A stretch of DNA of 25,551 bases from NCBI GenBank assembly GCA_937988735.1, contig CALKHQ010000266.1, positions 1 to 25,551 on the forward strand. Reading direction: 5' to 3'. Source of the DNA: an uncultured Alphaproteobacteria bacterium (GTDB taxonomy: Bacteria > Pseudomonadota > Alphaproteobacteria > CALKHQ01). Position numbers and translations under genes: made by a program. The notes under the pieces were generated by a model that saw only the letters and a program-made list of their open reading frames with translations, was not told the origin of the DNA and ran no database searches. Positions within the stretch are counted from its first letter, which is position 1. Each line of letters starts with the position of its first letter. Shown piece after piece: positions 1 to 8,229 of this stretch.

Positions 1-624
1 ATCGGCAATGCCGCCGTCGCCGCCATCCGCGGCCCCCGCCTGCCGCAGACGGCGCCGCGTCCCCTCTCCGAAGCCGACGCCCGCGCCGTTGTCGACAGCG
101 CCGGCGCGCTGCCGGAGGAACCCTGGATCGCGGCCCGGGACACCGCACTGGTCTCGCTGCTCTACGGCTGCGGGCTGCGCATCGGCGAGGCGCTGGGGCT
201 CAACGGCGAGGACATGCCCCGTGACGGCCTGCTGCGGGTGCGCGGCAAGGGCGGCAAGGAGCGGCGGGTGCCGGTGCTGCCTGTCGTGGAGCAGGCGCTC
301 GACGCCTATGTCGCCGCCTGTCCGTACCGCTCCGCCCATGGCGAGCCGCTGTTCCGCGGCGCCAAGGGCGGCCGGCTGCAGCCGGCGGTAGCCCAGCGCG
401 CGCTGCGCGCGGTCCGCCTGGCGCTCGGCCTGCCCGATTCCGCGACTCCCCACGCGCTCCGCCACAGCTTCGCCACCCACCTGCTCGCCGGCGGCGGCGA
501 CCTGCGCACGATCCAGGAGCTGCTGGGCCACGCCTCGCTGGCCGCAACCCAGCGCTACACCGCAGTGGACGAAAGCCGGCTGCGCGCCGTCTACGACGCG
601 GCCCACCCCCGCGCCCGCGGGTGA
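1..624 (+). CDS. xerC: Tyrosine recombinase XerC-like, 5' end outside window
   Basis: This is the C-terminal catalytic part of a tyrosine site-specific recombinase; frame 1 is open from the first base, so the N-terminal SAM-like DNA-binding domain lies mostly outside. The catalytic set is readable: Arg in GLRIGEAL (codon 60), Lys in RGKGGKERR, HALRHSFATHLL (His codon 151, Arg three residues later), GH in LLGHASL, and the nucleophile Tyr in QRYTAVD (bases 556-558). XerC/XerD resolve chromosome dimers at dif. The motif spacing and the short tail after the Tyr fit XerC rather than a phage integrase, but XerD cannot be fully excluded without the N-terminus. The stop at 622-624 is 13 bases from the convergent oxidoreductase. 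Confidence 0.9.
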   Translation: MGNAAVAAIRGPRLPQTAPRPLSEADARAVVDSAGALPEEPWIAARDTALVSLLYGCGLRIGEALGLNGEDMPRDGLLRVRGKGGKERRVPVLPVVEQALDAYVAACPYRSAHGEPLFRGAKGGRLQPAVAQRALRAVRLALGLPDSATPHALRHSFATHLLAGGGDLRTIQELLGHASLAATQRYTAVDESRLRAVYDAAHPRARG

Positions 625-637
625 GTCAGCCGGCCGT

Positions 638-1951
638 TCACAGCCGGTCGCGCAGGCTGTACCACAGCATCCCGGCCACCAGCGCCGGCCAGCGCAGCAG
701 CACGCCGCCGGGGAAGCGCGGCTGCGGCACGGTGGCCAGCACGTCGAACCGCTGCATGGTGCCGGCTGCCGCCTCGGCGATGAGCTGACCGGCGAGGGTG
801 GCGATGGCGATGCCGTGGCCGGAATAGCCGAGCGCATGGAACACGTTGCCGTCGGTGCGGCCGAAGTTCGGCATCCGGTTCAGCGTGATCGCCAGCGTGC
901 CGCCCCAGCCGTAGTCGAGCGGGGTGGCGGCGAGCTGGGGAAAGACGCGCAGCAGGTGCGGGCGGACGAACGCCATGATGTCGGCCGGAAAGCTGCGGCG
1001 GTAGGTCTCGCCGCCGCCGAACAGCAGCCGGCGGTCGGCCGAAAGGCGGAAATAGCTGATCACGAACTTGGTGTCGGCGACGGCGACGTCGTCGCGGATC
1101 AGGCTGCGCGCCACATCCTCGCCCAACGGCGCGGTGGCGACGATATAGTTGTTGATCGGCATGATCGCGCCGGCCAGCCGCGGCGCCAGCCGACCCAGAT
1201 AGCCGTTGCAGGCGACGACGACGAAGCGGCATCGCACGGTGCCGCGGCTCGTCGCCACCTGCGGTCGCGCGCCGCCGGCGATGGCGCGCGCCTCGGTTTC
1301 CTCGTGCAGCACCGCCCCCGCCGCCCGCGCACCGCGGGCGAGGCCGAGGGCGTAGTTGAGCGGGTGGAGGTGCCCCGCCCCCTGGTCGAGCACGCCGCCG
1401 TAGTAGCGCCGGGACCCCAGCCGCTCCCGCACCTCCGCCACGCTCAGCGGGGTGAGCTGGTCGTACCCGTAGGTCCGGGCCAGATACTCGGCGCCGGCGT
1501 GGAGCTCGGCGGTGAGGCCGGGCTTGTGCGCGACCGTCATCATTCCCGGCTTCAGGTCGCAGGCGATGGCATGGCGGCGGACGAGGTCGCGGACCAGCGC
1601 CTTCGCCGCCTCGGCCAGCTCCCACAGCCGCCGGGCGTGCTCCGGCCCGACCATTGCCTCCAGGGTCTGCTGGTCCTTGCGCTGGCCGGTGCAGAGTTGG
1701 CCGCCGTTGCGGCCGGAGGCGCCCCAGCCGATGCGATTGGCCTCGAGCAGCCGGACGCTGAAGCCGGCCTCGGCCAGGTGCAGCGCCGCCGAAAGACCGG
1801 TGTAGCCTCCACCGATCACGCAGGCATCGGCCTCGCAGTCGCCGTCGAGCGGTGGATGGCGGGTCGTATCGTTGGCGGTCGCCGCATAATATGAGGACGG
1901 ATGCTCCTCCGCCCGCCGCCGGCGGCGGAGGTTCGTCTGGTCAGCGCGCAT
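638..1951 (-). CDS. FAD-dependent oxidoreductase, gamma-glutamylputrescine oxidase-like (DAO family)
   Basis: This is a flavin amine oxidase of the DAO superfamily. The N-terminus carries SYYAATAND, followed by the dinucleotide-binding GGGYTGLSAALHLAE and EANRIGWGASGRNGGQL, a layout typical of PuuB-type gamma-glutamylputrescine oxidases and related amine oxidases. The C-terminal FGRTDGNVFHALGYSGHG and LRDRL end also fit. The predicted reaction is FAD-linked oxidation of an amine or N-glutamylated amine with H2O2 release; the substrate is not decidable here. The start at 1951 (MRADQ) was chosen because AGGA lies just upstream; an in-frame extension to 2032 would run into the divergent hydrolase gene. 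No other polyamine catabolism gene is adjacent, although a GlnT-type ligase lies 16 kb away. Confidence 0.88.
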   Translation of the reverse strand: MRADQTNLRRRRRAEEHPSSYYAATANDTTRHPPLDGDCEADACVIGGGYTGLSAALHLAEAGFSVRLLEANRIGWGASGRNGGQLCTGQRKDQQTLEAMVGPEHARRLWELAEAAKALVRDLVRRHAIACDLKPGMMTVAHKPGLTAELHAGAEYLARTYGYDQLTPLSVAEVRERLGSRRYYGGVLDQGAGHLHPLNYALGLARGARAAGAVLHEETEARAIAGGARPQVATSRGTVRCRFVVVACNGYLGRLAPRLAGAIMPINNYIVATAPLGEDVARSLIRDDVAVADTKFVISYFRLSADRRLLFGGGETYRRSFPADIMAFVRPHLLRVFPQLAATPLDYGWGGTLAITLNRMPNFGRTDGNVFHALGYSGHGIAIATLAGQLIAEAAAGTMQRFDVLATVPQPRFPGGVLLRWPALVAGMLWYSLRDRL

Positions 1952-2003
1952 GCCGCATCCTATGTTCCGCCGCGACGCACGCGCCAGAGACCGGGGGAGG
2001 ACC

Positions 2004-2795
2004 ATGATCGTCAAGCAGATCTGGACGGCCAACGCCTACCGCAACTTCAACTACCTGGTTGTCTGCCCCGAAACCGGCGAGGCGCTGGCGGTGGACCCGC
2101 TGGACCATGCGAAATGCCTTGCGGTGGCGAAGGAGAACGGCTGGACGATCCGGCAGGTGCTCAACACCCACGAGCATGGCGACCACATCGGCGGCAACGG
2201 ACCGATGATCCAGGCCACCGGCGCCACCCTGCTCGCCCACCGCAACGCCAGGGGCAGGATCCCCGGCATCGATCGCGGGCTCGGCGCGGGCGACGTCATC
2301 AAGGTGGGGCGGACGGTCGAGATCGAGGTGCTGGACACGCCCGGCCACACCATGAGCCACGTCTGCCTGCTGACGCGCACCGACCAGCCGTCGCTGATCT
2401 GCGGCGACACGCTGTTCAACGCCGGCGCCGGCAACTGCCACAACGGCGGCCATCCGAACGAACTCTACGAGACCTTCGCCAACCAGCTCAGCCGTCTCCC
2501 TGACGACACCCGCATCTATCCCGGCCACGACTATATCGCCAACAACCTTCGCTTCACGCTCAGCCGGGAGCCGGACAACGCCCGGGCGAAGGCGCTGCTG
2601 GACGAGGTGGCGGACCAGGATCCCGAGAACGCCATCATCACGACGCTGGGTCTGGAGAAGGAGATCAACACCTTCTTCCGCCTGCGCAGCCCGAGCGTCA
2701 TCGCCGAACTGCGCAAGAGCTTCCCGGACCTGCCGGACGACCCCGACCCGCGGACGGTGTTCCTGAAGCTGCGCGAGCTCAGGAACAGCTGGTAG
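2004..2795 (+). CDS. Metallo-beta-lactamase fold hydrolase, glyoxalase II-like
   Basis: This 263-residue protein has the complete dinuclear metal site of the glyoxalase II branch: THEHGDH (residues 55-61), GH at 114-115, Asp135 in CGDTLF and His175 in YPGHDY, followed by the typical NNLRFTLSREPDN. A helical C-terminal domain ending in LRELRNSW matches GloB in length and position. The expected activity is thioester hydrolysis, by analogy S-lactoylglutathione to lactate plus glutathione. The loop after the metal Asp reads NAGAGNCHNGG, where GloB usually has a shorter AGCGR-type loop, so the substrate may differ. ATG 2004 is preceded by GGGGGAGG at 1993-2000, a strong ribosome site; the upstream ATG at 1950 lacks one. 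It is divergent from the flavin oxidase (52-bp gap) and convergent with pepF (6-bp gap). Confidence 0.88.
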   Translation: MIVKQIWTANAYRNFNYLVVCPETGEALAVDPLDHAKCLAVAKENGWTIRQVLNTHEHGDHIGGNGPMIQATGATLLAHRNARGRIPGIDRGLGAGDVIKVGRTVEIEVLDTPGHTMSHVCLLTRTDQPSLICGDTLFNAGAGNCHNGGHPNELYETFANQLSRLPDDTRIYPGHDYIANNLRFTLSREPDNARAKALLDEVADQDPENAIITTLGLEKEINTFFRLRSPSVIAELRKSFPDLPDDPDPRTVFLKLRELRNSW

Positions 2796-2801
2796 CGGCC
2801 T

Positions 2802-4631
2802 TCACGGCTCCATCGCCGCGAGCTCGTCAATCAGCCCCTCGACGACCGAAAGCCCCCTGCTCCAGAAGGCGGGATCGCTGGCGTCCAGCCCGAAGGGCGC
2901 CAGCAGCTCGCGGTGCCGCTTGCTGCCGCCGGCCTCCAGCATGGCAAAATAGCGGTCCTGGAAGCCGGGATCGCCCTGCTGGTAGACGGCATAGAGCGAG
3001 TTCACCAGGCAGTCGCCGAAGGCATAGGCGTAGACGTAGAACGGCGAGTGGATGAAGTGGGGGATGTAGGACCAGTAGACCCGGTATTCCGGGTCGAAGT
3101 CGAAGGCCGGCCCCAGGCTTTCCCCCTGCACCTCCATCCAGATCTCGCCCAGCCGTTCCGGCGTCAGCTCGCCGTCGCGGCGCTCGTCGTGGACGCGCCG
3201 CTCGAACTCGTAGAAGGCGATCTGGCGGACGACGGTGTTGATCATGTCCTCGACCTTGCCGGCGAGCATCGCCTTGCGCCGCCGCGGGTCGGTCTCCGCC
3301 TCCAGCATCGCGCGGAAGGTCAGCATCTCGCCGAACACGCTGGCCGTCTCGGCCAGGGTCAGCGGCGTCTGCGCCAGCAGGTGCCCCTGACGGCCGGCGA
3401 GCACCTGGTGCACGCCGTGGCCGAGCTCGTGCGCCAGCGTCATCACGTCCCGCGTCTTGCCCTGGTAGTTGAGCAGCACATAGGGATGGGCTGACGGCAC
3501 GGTCGGATGTGCGAAGGCGCCGGGCGCCTTGCCCGGTTTCACCGGCGCGTCGATCCAGCCGCGGTCGAAGAACTGGCCGGCAATCTCCGCCATGCGCGGC
3601 GAGAAGCGGCCGTAGGCGTCGAGCACCGTCCGCCGGGCCTCGTCCCACGGGATTGTGGCATCGTCCATGTCCGGCAGCGGGGCATTGCGGTCCCAGTAGG
3701 GCAGCCTGTCGACGCCGAGCCAGCGCGCCTTCATCGCGTAGTAGCGGTGGGAAATGCGCGGATAGGCGGCGCGCACCGCCTCCACCAGCGCGTCGACCAC
3801 GGCGTCCTCGACCTGGTTGGCGAGGTTGCGCGACGAGACGGGGCGCGGGAACCGCCGCCACTCGTCCTCGATCTGCTTGTCCTTGGCGAGGGTGTTCGTG
3901 ATCAGCGACAGCAGGCGGATGTTGTCGTCCAGCACCTTCGCGATGGTGCCCGCCGCGTTGCGCCGCACCTCGGGGTTCGGGTCGGACAGCAGATGCAGCA
4001 CCTGCGCGCTGGTCAGCTCGCGGCCGTCCATCGGGAAACGCAGGGCGGCCATGGTCTCGTCGAACAGGCGCACCCAGGCGGCGCGGCCGGCGATGTACTT
4101 GTCGTGCAGCAGGCGCTCCAGGTCGTCGGAGAGCTGGTGCGGGCGCATCGCCCGGACCTCCTCCAGCCACGGGCGGTAGCGCGCGGCGTCCGGATGGCGG
4201 AGCTGCTCGGCGAATCGGGCGTCGTCGATGCGGTTGAGCTCGAGGGTGAAGAACAGCAGGTGCGTCGTGATCCGGTTCGCCCGCTCGCGCACGCCCTGCA
4301 CGAACCGCGCGATGCCGGTGTCGAGCGCGTCAAGGCTCTGTTGCAGGTCGGCGTAGCTCAGCACCCGGGACAGCGCCTCGTCGATCGCCTCGTACTCCCG
4401 GATCGCCGTGCCGAGGCCGGCGCCGTCCAGCTCCGCCAGCCGTCCCTTGTAGCGCCCGCCAAAGGCCTCCGCGTCCGCCGCCGCCTTGTCCAGCGTCTCG
4501 CCGATGACGGGGGAATCGATTCCGGGAAAGAGATCGTCGAGGTTCCATTCCGGAAGCCGTCCGACCGCCGCCGCAGCGCCCAGCGCATCGTCGGGAGAGG
4601 GATTGGCTTTTTCGGCTGGGCTCGTTCGCAT
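2802..4631 (-). CDS. pepF: M3 family oligoendopeptidase F
   Basis: A 609-residue cytosolic zinc metallopeptidase of family M3 that cleaves short peptides. The zinc site HELGHGVHQ starts near residue 401 (Glu402 catalytic, His401 and His405 ligands), and the third ligand is in LAETASVFGEML about 25 residues on. PYVLLNYQGK before the HExxH and the Tyr/His-rich stretch YWSYIPHFIHSPFYVYAYAFG after it are typical of PepF-type enzymes. Length is normal for the family. The ATG at 4631 begins MRTSPAEKAN; the gene is divergent from the acyl-CoA synthetase, with 93 bases between starts. I see no sign of damage. Confidence 0.93.
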   Translation of the reverse strand: MRTSPAEKANPSPDDALGAAAAVGRLPEWNLDDLFPGIDSPVIGETLDKAAADAEAFGGRYKGRLAELDGAGLGTAIREYEAIDEALSRVLSYADLQQSLDALDTGIARFVQGVRERANRITTHLLFFTLELNRIDDARFAEQLRHPDAARYRPWLEEVRAMRPHQLSDDLERLLHDKYIAGRAAWVRLFDETMAALRFPMDGRELTSAQVLHLLSDPNPEVRRNAAGTIAKVLDDNIRLLSLITNTLAKDKQIEDEWRRFPRPVSSRNLANQVEDAVVDALVEAVRAAYPRISHRYYAMKARWLGVDRLPYWDRNAPLPDMDDATIPWDEARRTVLDAYGRFSPRMAEIAGQFFDRGWIDAPVKPGKAPGAFAHPTVPSAHPYVLLNYQGKTRDVMTLAHELGHGVHQVLAGRQGHLLAQTPLTLAETASVFGEMLTFRAMLEAETDPRRRKAMLAGKVEDMINTVVRQIAFYEFERRVHDERRDGELTPERLGEIWMEVQGESLGPAFDFDPEYRVYWSYIPHFIHSPFYVYAYAFGDCLVNSLYAVYQQGDPGFQDRYFAMLEAGGSKRHRELLAPFGLDASDPAFWSRGLSVVEGLIDELAAMEP

Positions 4632-4724
4632 ATCTATGTCCGATCGGTCACGGCATCGCGGGCACCCGGAAACCGGCGGGGCCGATCACGCGACCAGGGG
4701 AGGACCGCCGGCTGGGGAGCTGAC

Positions 4725-6527
4725 ATGGACTTAAGCGAGTTTCGGGCGATCGGCAATCTCGCCTCGATGTTCTACGACCAGGCGAGCCGCCGCGGCGATG
4801 CCCCCTTCCTGTGGTCGAAGCAGAACGACGTCTACCGGCCGCTAAGCTGGCATTCGGTGGCCCGCCGCGCTGCGCGTCTGGCCGAATCGCTGCGGCAGCA
4901 GGGCGTGCGCCGCGGCGACCGGGTGGTGATCGGCTCCGAGAACCGGCCGGAATGGGTGATCGCCGACCTCGCAATCCTCACCGCCGGCGCCATTCCCGTT
5001 CCCGTCTACACGACCTTCACCGTCAGCGACCACCGGCACGTCCTCACCGACAGCGGTGCGGTGGCGGCGATCGCGTCAAACGGGCCGCTCACCAGCCGGA
5101 TTGCGGAGGCCGCGCGCGACACCGACTGCCGCCTGCTGGTCACCATGGCGAACGGGACGCCGCGCAACGAGGTCGAGATCCTCGACTGGCATGCGCTCGC
5201 CACCGAGGACGGCGACATCGAACAGGCGCGGGCCTGGGCGGCGGAGAACCGCCGGACCGACACATGCGCGATCATCTACACCTCGGGCACCGGCGGCAAA
5301 CCCAAGGGCGTCATGCTCTCGCACGGGGCGATCCTGTGCAACATCATGGGCGCCTACGACCTGCTCTCCGAGGTCGGGCTGGAGGACGAGGTCTTCCTCT
5401 CCTTCCTGCCGCTGTCGCACAGCTACGAGCATTCGGCCGGGCTGCACTTCCCGGTCGCCATCGGCGCCCAGGTCTATTACGCCGAGGGCGTGGACAAGCT
5501 GGCCGGCAACATGCTGGAAGCCCGGCCGACGATCATGACCGCGGTGCCGCGGCTCTACGAGACCATGCGCAACCGCATCCTGCGCGGCGTGGAGAAGGCC
5601 GGCGGGCTGAAGGCGAAGCTGTTCCACAAGGCGCTGGAGATTGGCACCAAGCGCTATCACGACCCGCGCAGCCTGAGCCCGGGCGAGCGGCTGATCGACC
5701 CGCTGCTGGACCGGCTGATCCGCGACAAGGTGCGGGCGCGCTTCGGCGGCCGGCTGAAGGCGTTCGTCTCCGGCGGCGCGCCGCTCAACCCCGACGTCGG
5801 CATCTTCTTCCTCGCGCTGGGCATCCGCGCGCTGCAGGGCTACGGCCAGACGGAATCCGGGCCCGTCGTCTCCTGCAACCGCCCGAACCGGATCAAGATG
5901 CACACGGTCGGTCCCGCCTTCCCCGGCGTCGAGGTCAAGATCGCGCCGGACGGCGAGATCCTGATCCGCGGCGAGCTGGTGATGCAGGGCTACTGGAACC
6001 TGCCGGAGCTGACGGCGGAGACGATCCGCGACGGCTGGCTGCACACCGGCGACATCGGCCGCATCGACGAGGACGGCTTCATTCAGATCACCGACCGGAA
6101 GAAGGACATCATCGTCAACTCTGGCGGCGACAACATCTCGCCGCAGCGGGTGGAGGGCATCCTGTGCCTGCGGCCCGAGATCCTGCAGGCGATGGTCTAT
6201 GGCGACAAGCGCCCCTATCTCGTCGCGCTGATCGTGCCGGACCCGGAATGGGCGAAGGCCTGGGCCACCGCCCGCGGCAAGCCGACGGAGGTGTCGGCGC
6301 TGAAGGACGATCCGGAATTCCGTGCCGCGCTGACCGATGCGGTGCGCGCCACCGATGCGGAGCTGCAGGTGATCGAGCGCGTGCGCCACTTCGCCATCGC
6401 CGACGAGCCCTTTACCGTCGACAACCAGATCCTCACCCCGTCGCTGAAGATGAAGCGTCACGTTCTGCGGGAGATCTACGGGCCGCAGCTCGAGGCGCTG
6501 TACAAGCGCAAGGGCGGTGAGGAGTAG
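4725..6527 (+). CDS. Long-chain fatty acid--CoA ligase (AMP-forming)
   Basis: A 600-residue member of the ANL adenylating enzymes that activates fatty acids to acyl-AMP and then acyl-CoA. The core motifs appear in order: P-loop YTSGTGGKPKGVMLSH (from residue 185), GYGQTESGP, GWLHTGDIG, and the hinge/A8 motif ITDRKKDIIVNSGGDNISP. A long insertion and the C-terminal LKMKRHVLREIY are like the bacterial FadD15/AMP-binding group rather than classic E. coli FadD. ATG 4725 has GGGGAG at 4714-4719; the frame is open far upstream, but that is antisense to pepF and not used. Its last 95 bases overlap the antisense DUF1127 gene. Confidence 0.92.
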   Translation: MDLSEFRAIGNLASMFYDQASRRGDAPFLWSKQNDVYRPLSWHSVARRAARLAESLRQQGVRRGDRVVIGSENRPEWVIADLAILTAGAIPVPVYTTFTVSDHRHVLTDSGAVAAIASNGPLTSRIAEAARDTDCRLLVTMANGTPRNEVEILDWHALATEDGDIEQARAWAAENRRTDTCAIIYTSGTGGKPKGVMLSHGAILCNIMGAYDLLSEVGLEDEVFLSFLPLSHSYEHSAGLHFPVAIGAQVYYAEGVDKLAGNMLEARPTIMTAVPRLYETMRNRILRGVEKAGGLKAKLFHKALEIGTKRYHDPRSLSPGERLIDPLLDRLIRDKVRARFGGRLKAFVSGGAPLNPDVGIFFLALGIRALQGYGQTESGPVVSCNRPNRIKMHTVGPAFPGVEVKIAPDGEILIRGELVMQGYWNLPELTAETIRDGWLHTGDIGRIDEDGFIQITDRKKDIIVNSGGDNISPQRVEGILCLRPEILQAMVYGDKRPYLVALIVPDPEWAKAWATARGKPTEVSALKDDPEFRAALTDAVRATDAELQVIERVRHFAIADEPFTVDNQILTPSLKMKRHVLREIYGPQLEALYKRKGGEE

Positions 6528-6783
6528 GCCCGTCCTCCTTCACCGCCGGGTCCGCTGAAGCGCCGGCCGGCTCCCGCCGGCCGAGCCGCGCCTCGCGCGC
6601 GGTGACGCCGATATCCCGCAGCAGCCGCTGATCGAGCGCCCTGAGCGCCGCCTTCTGCCGTGTCCGCGACCAGGGCGAGCAGGCGAAGGCGCGGCCGATC
6701 TCGCGCAGCAGCGCCAGGAGCCGTCGGCCCCGCTTCCCCGGCGGCGCCGCGATGGGCCCTGCATCCCGTTCCTTCGCATCCAT
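6433..6783 (-). CDS. DUF1127 domain protein
   Basis: A small basic protein of 116 residues. Residues about 33-68 carry the DUF1127 (YjiS-like) signature ALRALDQRLLRDIGVTAREA. Family members are short Arg-rich proteins, some implicated in RNA turnover or phosphate and carbon metabolism in alphaproteobacteria; the role here is unknown. Everything after the domain (about 45 residues) is low-complexity, and its last 95 coding bases are antisense to the 3' end of the acyl-CoA synthetase, so the tail may be an accidental read-through of an older, shorter gene. It is divergent from the LysR regulator, which is a plausible controller. Confidence 0.72.
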   Translation of the reverse strand: MDAKERDAGPIAAPPGKRGRRLLALLREIGRAFACSPWSRTRQKAALRALDQRLLRDIGVTAREARLGRREPAGASADPAVKEDGPTPHRPCACTAPRAAARRSPAERDASSSATG

Positions 6784-6828
6784 TGCCCCATGCTGAGGCG
6801 AGGGGCATCATAAGGACAGCTTCTGCTT

Positions 6829-6845
6829 CTTATGCATTGCATAAG
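6829..6845. promoter_or_regulatory. Palindrome between DUF1127 and lysR genes
   Basis: CTTATGC and GCATAAG form a perfect 7-bp inverted repeat around ATT. A related half-site, GCATCATAAGG, lies at 6806-6816. The AT-rich patch stands out in GC-rich surroundings and contains T-N11-A geometry expected for LysR-type binding sites. It lies in the divergent intergenic region if the GTG start at 6856 is used for lysR. Operator function is inferred. Confidence 0.5.
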
Positions 6846-6855
6846 GAAGATCTGG

Positions 6856-7761
6856 GTGCGTGGCCTCAACCTCGACTTCCTGCACACCTTCGCCACCGTG
6901 GTCGAGCTCGGCAGCTTCTCCGCCGCCGCGGCGCGGCTGAACCTCAGCCAGCCGGCAGTGAGCCAGCAGGTCCGGCAGCTCGAGAAGCGACTGGGGACGG
7001 AGCTGCTCGAGCGTGCCGGCCGTCGTGCGCGGCCGACCGCGGCCGGCGCCGAACTCCTGTCCCATGTCGCCGGGATCGAGGCGGCGGTCGCCGCGGCGCT
7101 GGACGCCATGGCGCGGCACGCCACCGGTGCCCTGGGGCGGGTGCGGCTGGGCGCAGGCGCCACCGCCTGCATCTTCCTGCTGCCGCCGGTGCTGCGCGAC
7201 CTGCGCCGGCGGCATCCGGGTCTGGAAATCATCGTCACCACCGGAAACACCGCCGATGTGGTGCGGGCCGTGGAGGAGAACCGGCTCGACCTCGGGCTGG
7301 TGACGCTTCCGGCCACGGGCCGGACGCTCGACTTCACCCCGGTCCTCGACGAGGAATTTCTTGCCGTCGCGCCGCCCGAGATCCCGCTGCCGGCGCGGGT
7401 CACCCCGGCGGCACTGGCGCGGCTGCCGCTGATCCTGTTCGAGCCCGGCGGCAACACCCGGCGGCTGGTGGACGAATGGTTCGCCCGCGCCGGCGTGGCG
7501 CCCGCGCCCGTCATGGCCCTGGGCAGCGTGGAGGCGATCAAGCAGCTCGTCGGCGCCGGGCTGGGCTGCGCGGTGCTGCCGGGCATGGCGGTGCGCGACG
7601 ACAGCCTGCAGGGCCGGCTCGACGCCCGTTCGCTGTCGCCGAAGCTCCATCGCCGGCTCGCGATCGTGGTCCGCCGCGACAAGCGGCTCGGCCGCGGGCT
7701 GCGGGAGACGATCCGGGCGCTGACCGCGCTCTCCGCCGATCCCGCCGCGCCGGCCGGGTGA
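6856..7761 (+). CDS. LysR family transcriptional regulator
   Basis: The N-terminal winged helix-turn-helix reads LNLDFLHTFATVVELGSFS, then AAARLNLSQPAVSQQVRQLE, then KRLGTELLERAGRRARPTAAG, a textbook LysR DNA-binding domain. It is followed by a periplasmic-binding-protein-like effector domain with GxVRLGAG at its start. The effector is not predictable. I prefer the GTG start at 6856, because AAGGAAG (6843-6849) is six bases upstream and because the ATG at 6832 falls inside the palindrome; using 6832 would add eight residues. The gene ends 7 bases before convergent clpS. The divergent DUF1127 gene is the likely target besides autoregulation. Confidence 0.92.
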   Translation: MRGLNLDFLHTFATVVELGSFSAAAARLNLSQPAVSQQVRQLEKRLGTELLERAGRRARPTAAGAELLSHVAGIEAAVAAALDAMARHATGALGRVRLGAGATACIFLLPPVLRDLRRRHPGLEIIVTTGNTADVVRAVEENRLDLGLVTLPATGRTLDFTPVLDEEFLAVAPPEIPLPARVTPAALARLPLILFEPGGNTRRLVDEWFARAGVAPAPVMALGSVEAIKQLVGAGLGCAVLPGMAVRDDSLQGRLDARSLSPKLHRRLAIVVRRDKRLGRGLRETIRALTALSADPAAPAG

Positions 7762-7768
7762 GGCCGCC

Positions 7769-8068
7769 CTACTCCTCGGGCTCGGTCGTGAACATCAGCG
7801 GATGGCCGGCGCGCCGGCCCAGATCGGTCGCCTCGGTCGCCTTCGCCTCCGCCACCTCGCGGGTATAGACGGCGACGACGCAGGCGCCGCGCTGGTGGGC
7901 GGTCATCATCACCCTGTAGGCCTGGTCCTCGCTCATCCGGAACACCGCCTTCAGCACGACCACGACGAATTCCCGCGGCGTGTAGTCGTCGTTGAGCAGG
8001 ATCACCTTGTGCAGGCGCGGCCGCCGGGTCTTGGGCCGGACCTGCGGGGTCAGTCGGGTGTCGCTCAT
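7769..8068 (-). CDS. clpS: ATP-dependent Clp protease adaptor ClpS
   Basis: A 99-residue adaptor that binds ClpA and delivers N-degron substrates. The core KVILLNDDYTPREFVVVVLKAVF and the second half, DQAYRVMMTAHQRGACVVAVYTREVAE, are characteristic; Asn-Asp in LLNDD and His in MTAHQRG form the N-degron pocket in the family. The start at 8068 (MSDTRLT) gives the usual flexible N-terminal tail; the frame stays open to a GTG at 8092. clpA is not in the window, so this is either a second ClpS or clpA lies elsewhere. Confidence 0.94.
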   Translation of the reverse strand: MSDTRLTPQVRPKTRRPRLHKVILLNDDYTPREFVVVVLKAVFRMSEDQAYRVMMTAHQRGACVVAVYTREVAEAKATEATDLGRRAGHPLMFTTEPEE

Positions 8069-8229
8069 CCCGCACCGTGCCGAGGCTCGCACTTGGGGAC
8101 GACTCTGCTACGCTCCCGTGCTGACGTCCAGTTTGCATGGACGCCAATGCCGGCAGCCGCACGGCATCTTGGCGGGCATGCTGTCGGCCACGCCGATATC
8201 GGAAACCACAGAGGTGGAGGGAACCAGGA

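Noticed and set aside
3507..4724. 406-codon upstream extension of the acyl-CoA synthetase frame
   Set aside because: It is antisense to pepF, shows no domain, and the enzyme's N-terminus and ribosome site fit ATG 4725.
5076..6461. Long minus-strand open frame of 461 codons opposite the acyl-CoA synthetase
   Set aside because: It lies wholly antisense to a gene with all ANL motifs, its product is low-complexity, and long shadow frames are expected in DNA this GC-rich.
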